NCBI GenBank assembly: GCA_910586405.1
Contig: CAJUII010000022.1
Location: 1-37,550, forward strand
DNA from: an uncultured Lachnospiraceae bacterium
Lineage (GTDB): Bacteria > Bacillota > Clostridia > Lachnospirales > Lachnospiraceae
Length of the DNA: 37,550 nt
Reading direction: 5' to 3'
Shown here: piece after piece, positions 8,203 through 15,149 of the stretch
Numbering within the stretch: position 1 is the stretch's first letter
Layout of the letters: each line of letters begins with the position of its first letter
The notes under the pieces: model-generated
Database searches by the model: none
Seen by the model: only the letters and a program-made list of their open reading frames with translations
What the model was told of the DNA's origin: nothing
Position numbers and translations under genes: made by a program

Positions 8203-10149
8203 TTAGTATTCCTCTTCCTCCTCGTGTCTCTTCTGGTAATAGGCAAGGCGCTCCATAATATATGCGGCGCCTACTTCTCCGCTGTGTCCGATATGATAGA
8301 TGTACTTATCACGGATTTTTGCGATGGATTCCCTTGAAAAAGCATTGTCATGCAGCAGCTCATACACAGCCTGTGGCAGCGATGCAAGCTCATCTAAGTC
8401 AATACTTTTGCCAATCCTGCTACGCAGTGCTATATCAATCGGCGTGATGCCAAGCTCCTCATAGTCTTCATTCATGACTTTCATCGGTGTATTGATAAAA
8501 AGTGACGGCTTCAACGTCGCAAACGAGTACTCAAAGGCAATGCTCGACCAGTCTGTGATTACTAGATCAGCCTCGTACACCGTGCGGTTTGAGGAGAAAT
8601 CCGTCTGCAACTCCATATTATTGCGCGCATCTATCTGAAACTTTTCCCGCAGTGCATTTAATCGCTCCGCTTCATGACGCACAAACTGCGGATGCGGTCT
8701 AATGATAATATGATAGCCATATCCCTGTAGCAAATGCAGTATTTCCTCGATGCAGGTGTACAAAATATTGTCCTTCTGCCATGACGGTGCAATCAATATT
8801 TGTTTCCATTGCTTTTTTTGTATTTCCATCGCGTTGCAGGATTGTATCATATTGTCAATCACGCTTGATCCCCAGGGGATGATTTTCTTTTGCGGCAGCT
8901 TGTACAATTCCTCGCGTCTTTTGATCTCCTCTGTACAGAGCGGTCCTGATGAGAAGATTGTGTCAAAATGGTCCAATGCCTCCTTCCTGAAAGTCAGGTT
9001 TGGACTGTTGACATCATGCGGCACATAAATATACTCATTGTCCTTGCGGACCAGCGAACGCTTGATATGGAAACTTTCGAGATCCGGCGTCGTCATCACG
9101 ACAATATCCGCCTCCATCTTCATCATCAGTACAATCAGCTTATTCTCACCGATATAAAAAGGCTTAAACCGCTCACTTTCCATCTCAAAGACCTGATCCT
9201 TGGGATCACTGGTAATATAGTTTATCATTACATCTGACTGTTCCAAAAGCGTCTCTATAATATTTTGAAAATATTTATAAAAGCCGTTTTTCTCAGAATA
9301 AAAGACAAGCTGCATCTCATAATCCTTGAAAAAACGCTTGTAATCCGCTCTCTCTTTCTTCCGGTAAGGATCCTTCTCAAAGAGCTTCTTTTTGTTGCGG
9401 CTGCAAAAGGCACTCGCGGCTTTTAGTTCTTCTCGGCTCCTCTCAAGCGCCTCATAGTCAATATAGTGCTTGGGATTCATGACCATATTGAGAAAATATA
9501 GCTGCACCACAGAAAAAAGATTGCTGAAAGTCCAGTAAATCCCGACACCTGTCTTGACAAAGAATCCCAAATACAGTGACAGTCCGATGGACAATATCAT
9601 GGTTCCCACCTGGTTTAACTTTCCCTGCTCTGCCTGTAAGACGTTGATTTTGTTCTGCACAAAACACATAAACCATGCTGAACACGCTGCCGCAAACGGA
9701 ATCAGATACGCAATCCCGCCAACCTCTGCGGGGATTGACGAGAGGTCCAAACTGCCAAACATCGTGTCCAGCACACCTGATTCTCCTCGAAAAATGTGCT
9801 CGACAGGATGATTGATCACATCGATCACGCCCATCAGCAAAATTAGCTGCAACGCTAGTGGAATCAAATCCGCAAGTGGCTGATAATGCTCCCGCTTATA
9901 TAATTCATATTGTTCCTCTGAGATCTTCTCACTGTTTCCATAATATTTTGCCTTGATCAGATTTACCTTTGGCTGCATCTTTACCATCTTGATAGAATTT
10001 CTCTGAACCCACAAGGACACTGGCAGCAGAACCAGCTTGGTACCAAACGTAAAAATAATGATTGAAATAAAATAATTTGGCAGAATGCGATAACAATAGT
10101 ACATTAACCAGCCAAGGACACTGCCAATCAGCCCCACTATATAATTCAT
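8203..10149 (-). CDS. Fusion of YidC/Oxa1 membrane insertase domain and TagB/TagF-like CDP-glycerol glycerophosphotransferase domain
   Basis: A 648-residue protein with two recognisable halves. Residues 1-225 follow the YidC/Oxa1/Alb3 core: a first span near 25-45, VQRNSIKMVKMQP near 48-60 with an Arg at the place of the groove arginine, a cytoplasmic hairpin, PLADLIPLALQL near 91-102, and a last span with GIYWTFSNLFSVVQ near 203-216. Residues 270-640 resemble CDP-glycerol:polyglycerophosphate transferases (TagB/TagF): LIAPSW near 452, IIIRPHPQ near 481, and ADLVITDWSS near 527-536 followed by LKPSLFINTP. It has no lipoprotein signal, unlike YidC of Gram-positive bacteria. Operon context suggests it uses CMP-AEP as donor at the membrane; the insertase part may be an anchor or handle a partner membrane protein. 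Both are inference. Confidence 0.88.
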   Translation of the reverse strand: MNYIVGLIGSVLGWLMYYCYRILPNYFISIIIFTFGTKLVLLPVSLWVQRNSIKMVKMQPKVNLIKAKYYGNSEKISEEQYELYKREHYQPLADLIPLALQLILLMGVIDVINHPVEHIFRGESGVLDTMFGSLDLSSIPAEVGGIAYLIPFAAACSAWFMCFVQNKINVLQAEQGKLNQVGTMILSIGLSLYLGFFVKTGVGIYWTFSNLFSVVQLYFLNMVMNPKHYIDYEALERSREELKAASAFCSRNKKKLFEKDPYRKKERADYKRFFKDYEMQLVFYSEKNGFYKYFQNIIETLLEQSDVMINYITSDPKDQVFEMESERFKPFYIGENKLIVLMMKMEADIVVMTTPDLESFHIKRSLVRKDNEYIYVPHDVNSPNLTFRKEALDHFDTIFSSGPLCTEEIKRREELYKLPQKKIIPWGSSVIDNMIQSCNAMEIQKKQWKQILIAPSWQKDNILYTCIEEILHLLQGYGYHIIIRPHPQFVRHEAERLNALREKFQIDARNNMELQTDFSSNRTVYEADLVITDWSSIAFEYSFATLKPSLFINTPMKVMNEDYEELGITPIDIALRSRIGKSIDLDELASLPQAVYELLHDNAFSRESIAKIRDKYIYHIGHSGEVGAAYIMERLAYYQKRHEEEEEY

Positions 10150-10174
10150 AACAATAGTACGCTCCGTTTAAATC

Positions 10175-10417
10175 CTATTTTTCTTTCTCATGCTGTTTCT
10201 TCCTTGCACGCTTCTTCTGTTGGCTGCGGAAAAATTTTAGGATTTTATGCCTGTAGACAGTACATGCAGCCCCTACGGCGATCGCCACTCCTGCAACTGC
10301 CTGAATCACATAGGTCACTGCCGAGGGGTCAATATATGCAAAAGAGGTATTTCCCAGCAGCACAAAGAAGCAGCCAAAGAAATAGATAAACTTCACAATT
10401 TTTAAACTTTTTTTCAT
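10175..10417 (-). CDS. Small membrane protein with YIDPS motif
   Basis: An 80-residue protein: a basic start, one hydrophobic segment near residues 8-27, the motif AYIDPSAVTYVIQ near 27-39, a second hydrophobic segment near 39-53 and a strongly basic tail rich in Lys and Arg. Small proteins with a YIDPG/YIDPS motif and two membrane spans recur near surface-polysaccharide and sulfatase genes in many bacteria, as I recall; no function is established to my knowledge. It is the first gene of the phosphonate operon, 25 bases before the YidC-TagF fusion, so it may be a partner or client of that protein. The ATG at 10417 is preceded by AAAGGA about 11 bases away; AGGA also directly abuts it. Confidence 0.75.
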   Translation of the reverse strand: MKKSLKIVKFIYFFGCFFVLLGNTSFAYIDPSAVTYVIQAVAGVAIAVGAACTVYRHKILKFFRSQQKKRARKKQHEKEK

Positions 10418-10429
10418 TCCTAAAAGTAT

Positions 10430-10512
10430 CCTTTCTTATTCTTTCTTTTTTATTGTTTCTTTTTGATGGTTTCTTTTTTATCGTATCTTTCTTATCATTT
10501 CGTTATGAAACC
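10430..10512 (-). other. Purine-rich leader of the phosphonate operon
   Basis: The leader between the predicted transcription start (near 10506) and the first gene is almost pure A/G on the transcript, with several spaced copies of AAGAAA/AAAGAAA-like units. No stable hairpin or coding frame is visible. It may be an unstructured leader; a meaning for the repeated units is not known. Confidence 0.4.
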
Positions 10513-10541
10513 ACTTTAGCCCAAAATGGGCTAAATGTCAA
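10513..10541 (-). promoter_or_regulatory. Promoter of the phosphonate operon
   Basis: On the minus strand there is a perfect TTGACA (10541-10536), a 17-base spacer and TAAAGT (10518-10513, 4 of 6 matches to TATAAT). It lies about 95 bases before the first gene. The spacer and part of the -10 are filled by a perfect palindrome (see the operator entry), so binding there would block RNA polymerase. Confidence 0.75.
10515..10535. promoter_or_regulatory. Palindromic operator candidate in promoter spacer
   Basis: Perfect 9-base arms TTTAGCCCA and TGGGCTAAA are separated by AAA. The palindrome fills the interval between -35 and -10 of the phosphonate promoter and lies 67 bases before the ATT start of the divergent Cro/CI-type regulator. 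This is the classical place and symmetry for a dimeric repressor site. A hairpin role is less likely because it lies upstream of the predicted transcription start. The binding protein is not shown; the neighbouring regulator is the obvious candidate. Confidence 0.65.
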
Positions 10542-10602
10542 TAGAACATTTTTTGAAACATTAAAATTAGATTAAAAATATATTAAAAAAGGAGAAACTA
10601 TC

Positions 10603-10806
10603 ATTTTCTACAGAATCAAAAATCTGCGTGAAGATGCCGATCTGACACAATCTGAACTCAGCCAGCATCTCAATGTATCCCAGCGCGCCTACTCCCATTA
10701 TGAGAATGGTACAAGGGATATTCCAATTAATATTTTGATTGCTATCGCTGATTTTTACCATGTGAGTATCGACTATCTCTTAGAGCGCACAAATCGTAAA
10801 AATTAA
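10603..10806 (+). CDS. Small Cro/CI-type (XRE) HTH regulator with ATT start
   Basis: A 67-codon frame reading FYRIKNLREDADLTQSEL after the first codon, then SQRAYSHYENGTRDIP and a C-terminal IADFYHVSIDYLLERT. This is a complete one-domain HTH_3/XRE protein, of the kind whose relatives usually begin M-(Y/F)-YRI. There is no ATG, GTG or TTG in frame between the upstream stop (10573) and the conserved start; the first codon is ATT at 10603, set 8 bases after AAAGGAG, an ideal spacing. Either ATT is used (as in infC) for low expression, or an ATG was lost by one base change. It is the only plus-strand gene in this region and is divergent from the phosphonate operon, so it probably controls it. 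Confidence 0.7.
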   Translation: MFYRIKNLREDADLTQSELSQHLNVSQRAYSHYENGTRDIPINILIAIADFYHVSIDYLLERTNRKN

Positions 10807-10826
10807 GAATAAAAATTGAATATCAA

Positions 10827-10856
10827 AAACGGCGAGGTCACAAACACTCGCCGTTT
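10827..10856 (-). terminator. Terminator after yitT
   Basis: Ten-base perfect arms AAACGGCGAG and CTCGCCGTTT with a 10-base loop, 17 bases past the yitT stop. Read on the minus strand the stem ends in five T residues, the usual intrinsic terminator form. On the plus strand it may also end the short regulator transcript. Confidence 0.8.
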
Positions 10857-10872
10857 CTCACAATATCAATAT

Positions 10873-11736
10873 TTAAATTTTCTCCCGCGTGATATCTTTA
10901 TACCCCTCACCGAAGATCTCACTCGCAGAGGAGACGATCATAAATGCAGAGGAATCTTCATCCTTCACAACCTCCTCAAGCTTCGGATACACCTGCTTTC
11001 GCGTGACGATCATCAGCATCTCCTTGGGTGCATTGGTGTATGCGCCTCTTGCTGAAATGATTGTCGCTGTGAGGTCAAGCTCGTCAAACATCCTCTGCTT
11101 TACCTGCTCTGGCTTATCACAGATGACAAAGATCATTTTTGCCTCATCTGAGCCATACAAAATCTTATCCATCACTATAGAGTCCGTAATCACTGCGATA
11201 CCGGCATAAAAAGCCACTGTCATATCCTGAAAGACCAGCCACGATGCGAGAATCACCATACTGTCAAATACCAGAAACAGAATGTTGGTCTTGATATGTT
11301 TGCGCTTTGTCCGAACCACCTTGACAATGATATCAATACCTCCTGTCGTCGCCCCCGCCTTAAATACAAGCGCAAGCGCAATACCGATCAGCGCCCCGCC
11401 AATCACCGCTGCAATCAGCAGATCCTCAGTCACTGCGCCATAGACAGCAAGGGTGTTGATAAAAATGGTGATTAACATCAGCGTATACATGGTAGAGCAG
11501 ATAAACCGCCACCCAAATTTCCACAATCCCAATAGAACAATCGGAATATTGATCATCATATTTATTGTACCCGTCGGTATCTTTGTAAAACGGTTCACTA
11601 AGATAGAAATACCCGTCACGCCTCCAGGGGCAATATTATTGGGATCTAAAAACAAACTGATAGCAACAGAGTAGATGACTGCTGCCGCTGTCAGTATGAC
11701 ATAGTTTTTAAGATTCTTTACCGCTGATTCTTTCAT
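10873..11736 (-). CDS. YitT family membrane protein
   Basis: A 287-residue membrane protein of the YitT family: an N-terminal DUF161-type region with about five to six spans (first at residues 13-33, including FLDPNNIAPGGVTG, the family hallmark) and a soluble C-terminal DUF2179 domain from about residue 200. The biochemical role of the family is not established. The ATG at 11736 has GAGGTG just upstream; a GTG at 11748 has none. It lies 16 bases after ilvA and is last in the ftsY-ilvA-yitT run, followed by a terminator. Confidence 0.9.
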   Translation of the reverse strand: MKESAVKNLKNYVILTAAAVIYSVAISLFLDPNNIAPGGVTGISILVNRFTKIPTGTINMMINIPIVLLGLWKFGWRFICSTMYTLMLITIFINTLAVYGAVTEDLLIAAVIGGALIGIALALVFKAGATTGGIDIIVKVVRTKRKHIKTNILFLVFDSMVILASWLVFQDMTVAFYAGIAVITDSIVMDKILYGSDEAKMIFVICDKPEQVKQRMFDELDLTATIISARGAYTNAPKEMLMIVTRKQVYPKLEEVVKDEDSSAFMIVSSASEIFGEGYKDITREKI

Positions 11737-11752
11737 AACACCTCGCACGAGA

Positions 11753-12973
11753 TTAGATATTCGTCCTTACCTGCTTTGGCTGATAGCCCTTTTCCTCCAG
11801 TGCCTTGATGATCTGATTCTTATGTTCTGTGCCAAAAGTCTCAAGCGTGATGCGAAGCTCCACTGCCGCGTTTCTGTTGATGGAAACAAACTGGTTATGT
11901 TCAAGCTTAATCACGTTGCCGCTCTGCGAAGCAATTACCTCTGATACCTTCGTCAGCTCACCCGGTTTGTCAGGCAGCAGCACAGACACTGTAAAAATCC
12001 TGTCCCTGAAAATCAATCCCTGCTGCACCACAGAGGACATTGTGATGATATCCATATTCCCACCGCTCAGGATTGAGACAATCCTCTTATTTTTCATATC
12101 GAGGTGGCGCAGTGCTGCCACGGTGAGCAGTCCAGAATTTTCAACGATCATTTTGTGGTTCTCCACAATATCAAGAAAGGAAACCACCAACTCCTCGTCA
12201 GGCACGGTCACAATCTCATCTATATTATCTCTGATATAAGGAAAAATATTCTTACCCGGTGTCTTCACAGCCGTTCCGTCTGCTATGGTATTGACGCCTG
12301 GAAGCGTTACCACCTCCCCGGCTTTTAGGGATTCCTGCATACAGTTTGCACCTGCGGGCTCCACGCCAATAACCTTGATCTTGGGATTGAGCAGCTTCGC
12401 AAGTGTTGATACACCCGTTGCAAGACCACCGCCGCCAATTGGTACTAATATAGCATCTACCAGTGGCAGCTCCTTAAAAATTTCCATCGCGATTGTTCCC
12501 TGTCCAGTGGCTACCGTCAGATCATCAAAAGGATGGATAAAGGTATAGCCATGTTCGTCTGCAAGCTGATAGGCATACTCGCAGGCTTCGTCATAGACAT
12601 CTCCCTTTAGAATCACCTCTGCACCATAACCCTTTGTACGGTTTACTTTCATGAGCGGTGTTGTTGTCGGCATCACGATCACTGCCTTCACCCCATACTT
12701 TTTTGCGGCATAGGCAACACCCTGTGCATGATTGCCTGCCGACGCGGTGATGAGCCCCTTCTCACGCTCTTCAGCCGAGAGCGTACTTATCTTATAGTAT
12801 GCACCTCTGAGCTTATATGCGCCTGTGAGCTGCATATTCTCGGGTTTCAGATAGACTTTGTTGCCTGTCTGTCCACTCAGGTATTCGCTGTAGATCAGTT
12901 TTGTCTCCGATGTAACTTTTTTTACGACTTCTGATGCTTCTTCAAATCTTTCTAGTGTAAGCATATCTGACAT
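11753..12973 (-). CDS. ilvA: Threonine ammonia-lyase
   Basis: A 406-residue PLP enzyme that deaminates threonine to 2-oxobutyrate, feeding isoleucine synthesis or threonine catabolism. Visible: PLP lysine in GAYKLRGA (K54), SAGNHAQG near 79, GGGGLATG near 178 and a C-terminal ACT domain from about 328. The short form with one ACT domain is common in Clostridia; it differs from the longer E. coli IlvA with two regulatory units and from TdcB, which has none. GGGGAG lies 7 bases before the ATG. It sits 15 bases after ftsY, a pairing with no evident functional link. Whether it is biosynthetic or catabolic cannot be told from sequence alone. Confidence 0.93.
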   Translation of the reverse strand: MSDMLTLERFEEASEVVKKVTSETKLIYSEYLSGQTGNKVYLKPENMQLTGAYKLRGAYYKISTLSAEEREKGLITASAGNHAQGVAYAAKKYGVKAVIVMPTTTPLMKVNRTKGYGAEVILKGDVYDEACEYAYQLADEHGYTFIHPFDDLTVATGQGTIAMEIFKELPLVDAILVPIGGGGLATGVSTLAKLLNPKIKVIGVEPAGANCMQESLKAGEVVTLPGVNTIADGTAVKTPGKNIFPYIRDNIDEIVTVPDEELVVSFLDIVENHKMIVENSGLLTVAALRHLDMKNKRIVSILSGGNMDIITMSSVVQQGLIFRDRIFTVSVLLPDKPGELTKVSEVIASQSGNVIKLEHNQFVSINRNAAVELRITLETFGTEHKNQIIKALEEKGYQPKQVRTNI

Positions 12974-12988
12974 TTCTTATCTCCCCTA

Positions 12989-14227
12989 CTACTTCCAGAA
13001 AAACCACTTTTTCTTCTTGGGTTTCTCAATCTCCTCCGCCGGACTTTCCTCCCCGGCATCCTGTAACACTGCGGCTGACTCCTCATCTGCACTGTGCTCT
13101 GGCTCAGTTTCCTCAGACGCAGATACTTCTGTCGTCGTCATCTCTGCGATGACAGTCTCATTGTCTGCTGTGTCGTCCACAATCGGCTCATACGCTGTCG
13201 TTTTCTCTGTATTCTCCTCGAATATACTTGTCTCAACTACAGCTGGCTCGTCCTCAGCCGTCTCGGATAGAACCTGCTCGTCCTCAGCCGTCTCTTCCGG
13301 CTTGACATCAAACAGTGCATTTACAAACTCATCTGCATTAAATTTCTGCAAGTCTTCTATTGTCTCACCGACACCGATATACTTCATCGGCACATTCAGC
13401 TCCGACTGAATCGCCACCGCAATCCCGCCCTTTGCCGTTCCATCCATCTTCGTGAGAATCACGCCTGTGAGATTCGCCACCTCGCCAAATTCTCGCGCCT
13501 GCGCAAGTGCATTCTGCCCGGTCGTTCCATCCAGCACAATCAGATTTTCCCTGTGTGCATTGGGAAATTCCCTATCGATGATGCGATTCATCTTTTTTAA
13601 CTCTTCCATCAGGTTTTTCTTGTTGTGGAGGCGCCCTGCGGTGTCACAGATCAGCACATCCACATTTCTGGCCTTCGCCGCATTGACCGCATCAAATATC
13701 ACGGATGCCGGATCTGCGCCGTCCGCACCGCCGATCATATCCACGCCTGCGCGGTGCGCCCATTCAGCAAGCTGGTCTCCTGCTGCTGCCCGAAATGTGT
13801 CTGCGGCAGCGATCAACACCTTTTTGCCCTGCCTTTTCAAAATGCCAGCAAGCTTTCCGACAGAGGTCGTCTTTCCCACACCGTTGACGCCTATAATAAA
13901 TATAACAGACTGTTCCTTCTCAAAGTCATACGCCGTCTCTCCGACACGCATCTGCTCCTTGATGCTCTCGACCAGCAGCTCCTTGCACTCTGCCGGTTGC
14001 CGCAGATGCTTCTTTTTCACTTCTTCCTTCATACGCTCAATAATATCATTGGTCGCATTGACACCGATATCACCCATGATCAGCGTTTCCTCCAACTCCT
14101 CGTAAAAGTCGTCGTCAATCTCAGATGCACCGTAGAATACTGCATCAATCCCTGCCACGATATTATCTCTTGTCTTGGTTAACCCTTCCTTTAGACGGCT
14201 GAAAAATCCCTTTTTCTCCTCTGCCAT
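12989..14227 (-). CDS. ftsY: Signal recognition particle receptor FtsY with acidic C-terminal tail
   Basis: A 412-residue SRP-family GTPase that receives ribosome-SRP complexes at the membrane. The N domain covers about residues 1-95 and the G domain 105-307: GVNGVGKTT (P-loop, 113-121), DTFRAAAGDQL near 143, DTAGRL near 195, TKMDGTAKGG near 259. The start MAEEKKGFFSRLKEGL keeps the amphipathic lipid-binding helix. The large acidic domain that many FtsY proteins carry before the N domain is absent; instead about 105 residues rich in Glu, Asp, Thr and Ser follow the G domain and end in a short Lys/Trp/Phe-rich tip (KKKKWFFWK). GGGGGAG precedes the ATG. First of the ftsY-ilvA-yitT run. Confidence 0.96.
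   Translation of the reverse strand: MAEEKKGFFSRLKEGLTKTRDNIVAGIDAVFYGASEIDDDFYEELEETLIMGDIGVNATNDIIERMKEEVKKKHLRQPAECKELLVESIKEQMRVGETAYDFEKEQSVIFIIGVNGVGKTTSVGKLAGILKRQGKKVLIAAADTFRAAAGDQLAEWAHRAGVDMIGGADGADPASVIFDAVNAAKARNVDVLICDTAGRLHNKKNLMEELKKMNRIIDREFPNAHRENLIVLDGTTGQNALAQAREFGEVANLTGVILTKMDGTAKGGIAVAIQSELNVPMKYIGVGETIEDLQKFNADEFVNALFDVKPEETAEDEQVLSETAEDEPAVVETSIFEENTEKTTAYEPIVDDTADNETVIAEMTTTEVSASEETEPEHSADEESAAVLQDAGEESPAEEIEKPKKKKWFFWK
13246..13294. repeat. Two direct copies of a 19-base unit in ftsY tail
   Basis: GCTCGTCCTCAGCCGTCTC occurs at 13246-13264 and again at 13276-13294, a 30-base period. It encodes repeated ETAEDE in the acidic tail, showing that the tail has grown at least partly by in-frame duplication. 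Confidence 0.8.
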
Positions 14228-14262
14228 CGGTGCTCCCCCTTTAATGAAATAATTGTTCGCGC

Positions 14263-14342
14263 CAGCCGCAGCCGCGAAGCGGCATATTTCCTCATGCGGC
14301 TGTGTGCATAACTTTATACTGGCGGTCAGTCTTTTCGACCGT
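14263..14342. other. Hairpin-rich gap between yebC and ftsY
   Basis: The 119-base gap holds an 8-base inverted repeat (CAGCCGCA 14263-14270 and TGCGGCTG 14295-14302) enclosing a small GCCGC/GCGGC hairpin (14271-14283). A further 9-base imperfect stem at about 14320-14345 lies just past the yebC stop. None ends in a convincing T run on the minus strand, so these may be weak terminators or a structured ftsY leader. Confidence 0.4.
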
Positions 14343-14346
14343 CAGT

Positions 14347-15078
14347 TTATGATTCTTCCCAGTTATGATATACTGCCTGCACGTCGTCATCCTCGTCAAG
14401 CATATCAAGCGTCCGATTCAAATTCTTCACTGCATTCTCGTCTGTGAGGGAGACGTAATTCTGCGGTATCATTGTGACCTCCGCACTCGCCATCTCGATT
14501 TTATTTTCCTGTAATGCCTTGTACACTGCATCGAAATCATCCGGCATCGTGAGGATCTCAAAGCTGTCATCCTCCTCCGCAAAATCCTCCGCGCCTGCGT
14601 CCAGCGCAATCATCATAAGGTCATCTGCGCTCATGCTGCACTCCTCCTTATCGATGATAATCTGCCCTTTCTCGTCAAACATAAAGGAGACACAGCCCTG
14701 CGTACCGATACTTCCATTGCCTTTCGTGAAAGCACTTCTGACATTCGCTGCGGTTCTGTTCTTGTTGTCTGTCAGCGCCTCCACAATGATCGCAATACCG
14801 TTTGGTCCATACCCCTCATATGTAACATGTTCGTAATTCACTGCATTTCCATCTCCGGCAGCCTTCTTGATACCGCGGTCGATGGTATCATTCGGCATGT
14901 TGTTTGCCTTTGCCTTGGCAATTACCTGCGCAAGCTTAAAATTATTGGCTGGATCTGGTCCGCCCTCCTTTACTGCGACCGCGATCTCACGCCCGATAAT
15001 CGTAAAGATTTTTCCTTTCGCTGCGTCGTTCTTCTCTTTCTTGTGTTTAATGTTTGCAAATTTTGAATGTCCTGACAT
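14347..15078 (-). CDS. yebC: YebC/PmpR-TACO1 family protein
   Basis: A 243-residue protein matching the YebC family along its whole length: starts MSGHSKFANIKHKK, contains GREIAVAVKEGGPDP near 29-43 and NNMPNDTIDRGIKKAAG near 59-75, and has the acidic DAGAEDF region near 155. Members were annotated as DNA-binding regulators; recent work on YebC and TACO1 supports a role in translation at proline-rich or otherwise stalling stretches. AGGAG lies 9 bases before the ATG. It follows the CorC-like gene by 71 bases. Confidence 0.95.
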   Translation of the reverse strand: MSGHSKFANIKHKKEKNDAAKGKIFTIIGREIAVAVKEGGPDPANNFKLAQVIAKAKANNMPNDTIDRGIKKAAGDGNAVNYEHVTYEGYGPNGIAIIVEALTDNKNRTAANVRSAFTKGNGSIGTQGCVSFMFDEKGQIIIDKEECSMSADDLMMIALDAGAEDFAEEDDSFEILTMPDDFDAVYKALQENKIEMASAEVTMIPQNYVSLTDENAVKNLNRTLDMLDEDDDVQAVYHNWEES

Positions 15079-15149
15079 TTCTTAGTTCTCCTTTATCTTC
15101 ATTTCTTTTAATAAGCTCATAAGCATAGTTACATCCTTTTCACAGAATG

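Noticed and set aside
8203..10149. Housekeeping YidC (SpoIIIJ/YqjG) assignment
   Set aside because: The protein has no lipoprotein signal peptide, has a long transferase domain at its C-terminus and lies far from rnpA-rpmH type genes, so it is not the general insertase.
13452..14105. Plus-strand frame of 217 codons over ftsY
   Set aside because: Ser/Ala-rich mirror of the GTPase codons; no ribosome site, no domain.
14228..14346. Small RNA gene between yebC and ftsY
   Set aside because: Hairpins are present, but there is no promoter or T run that would define a separate transcript.
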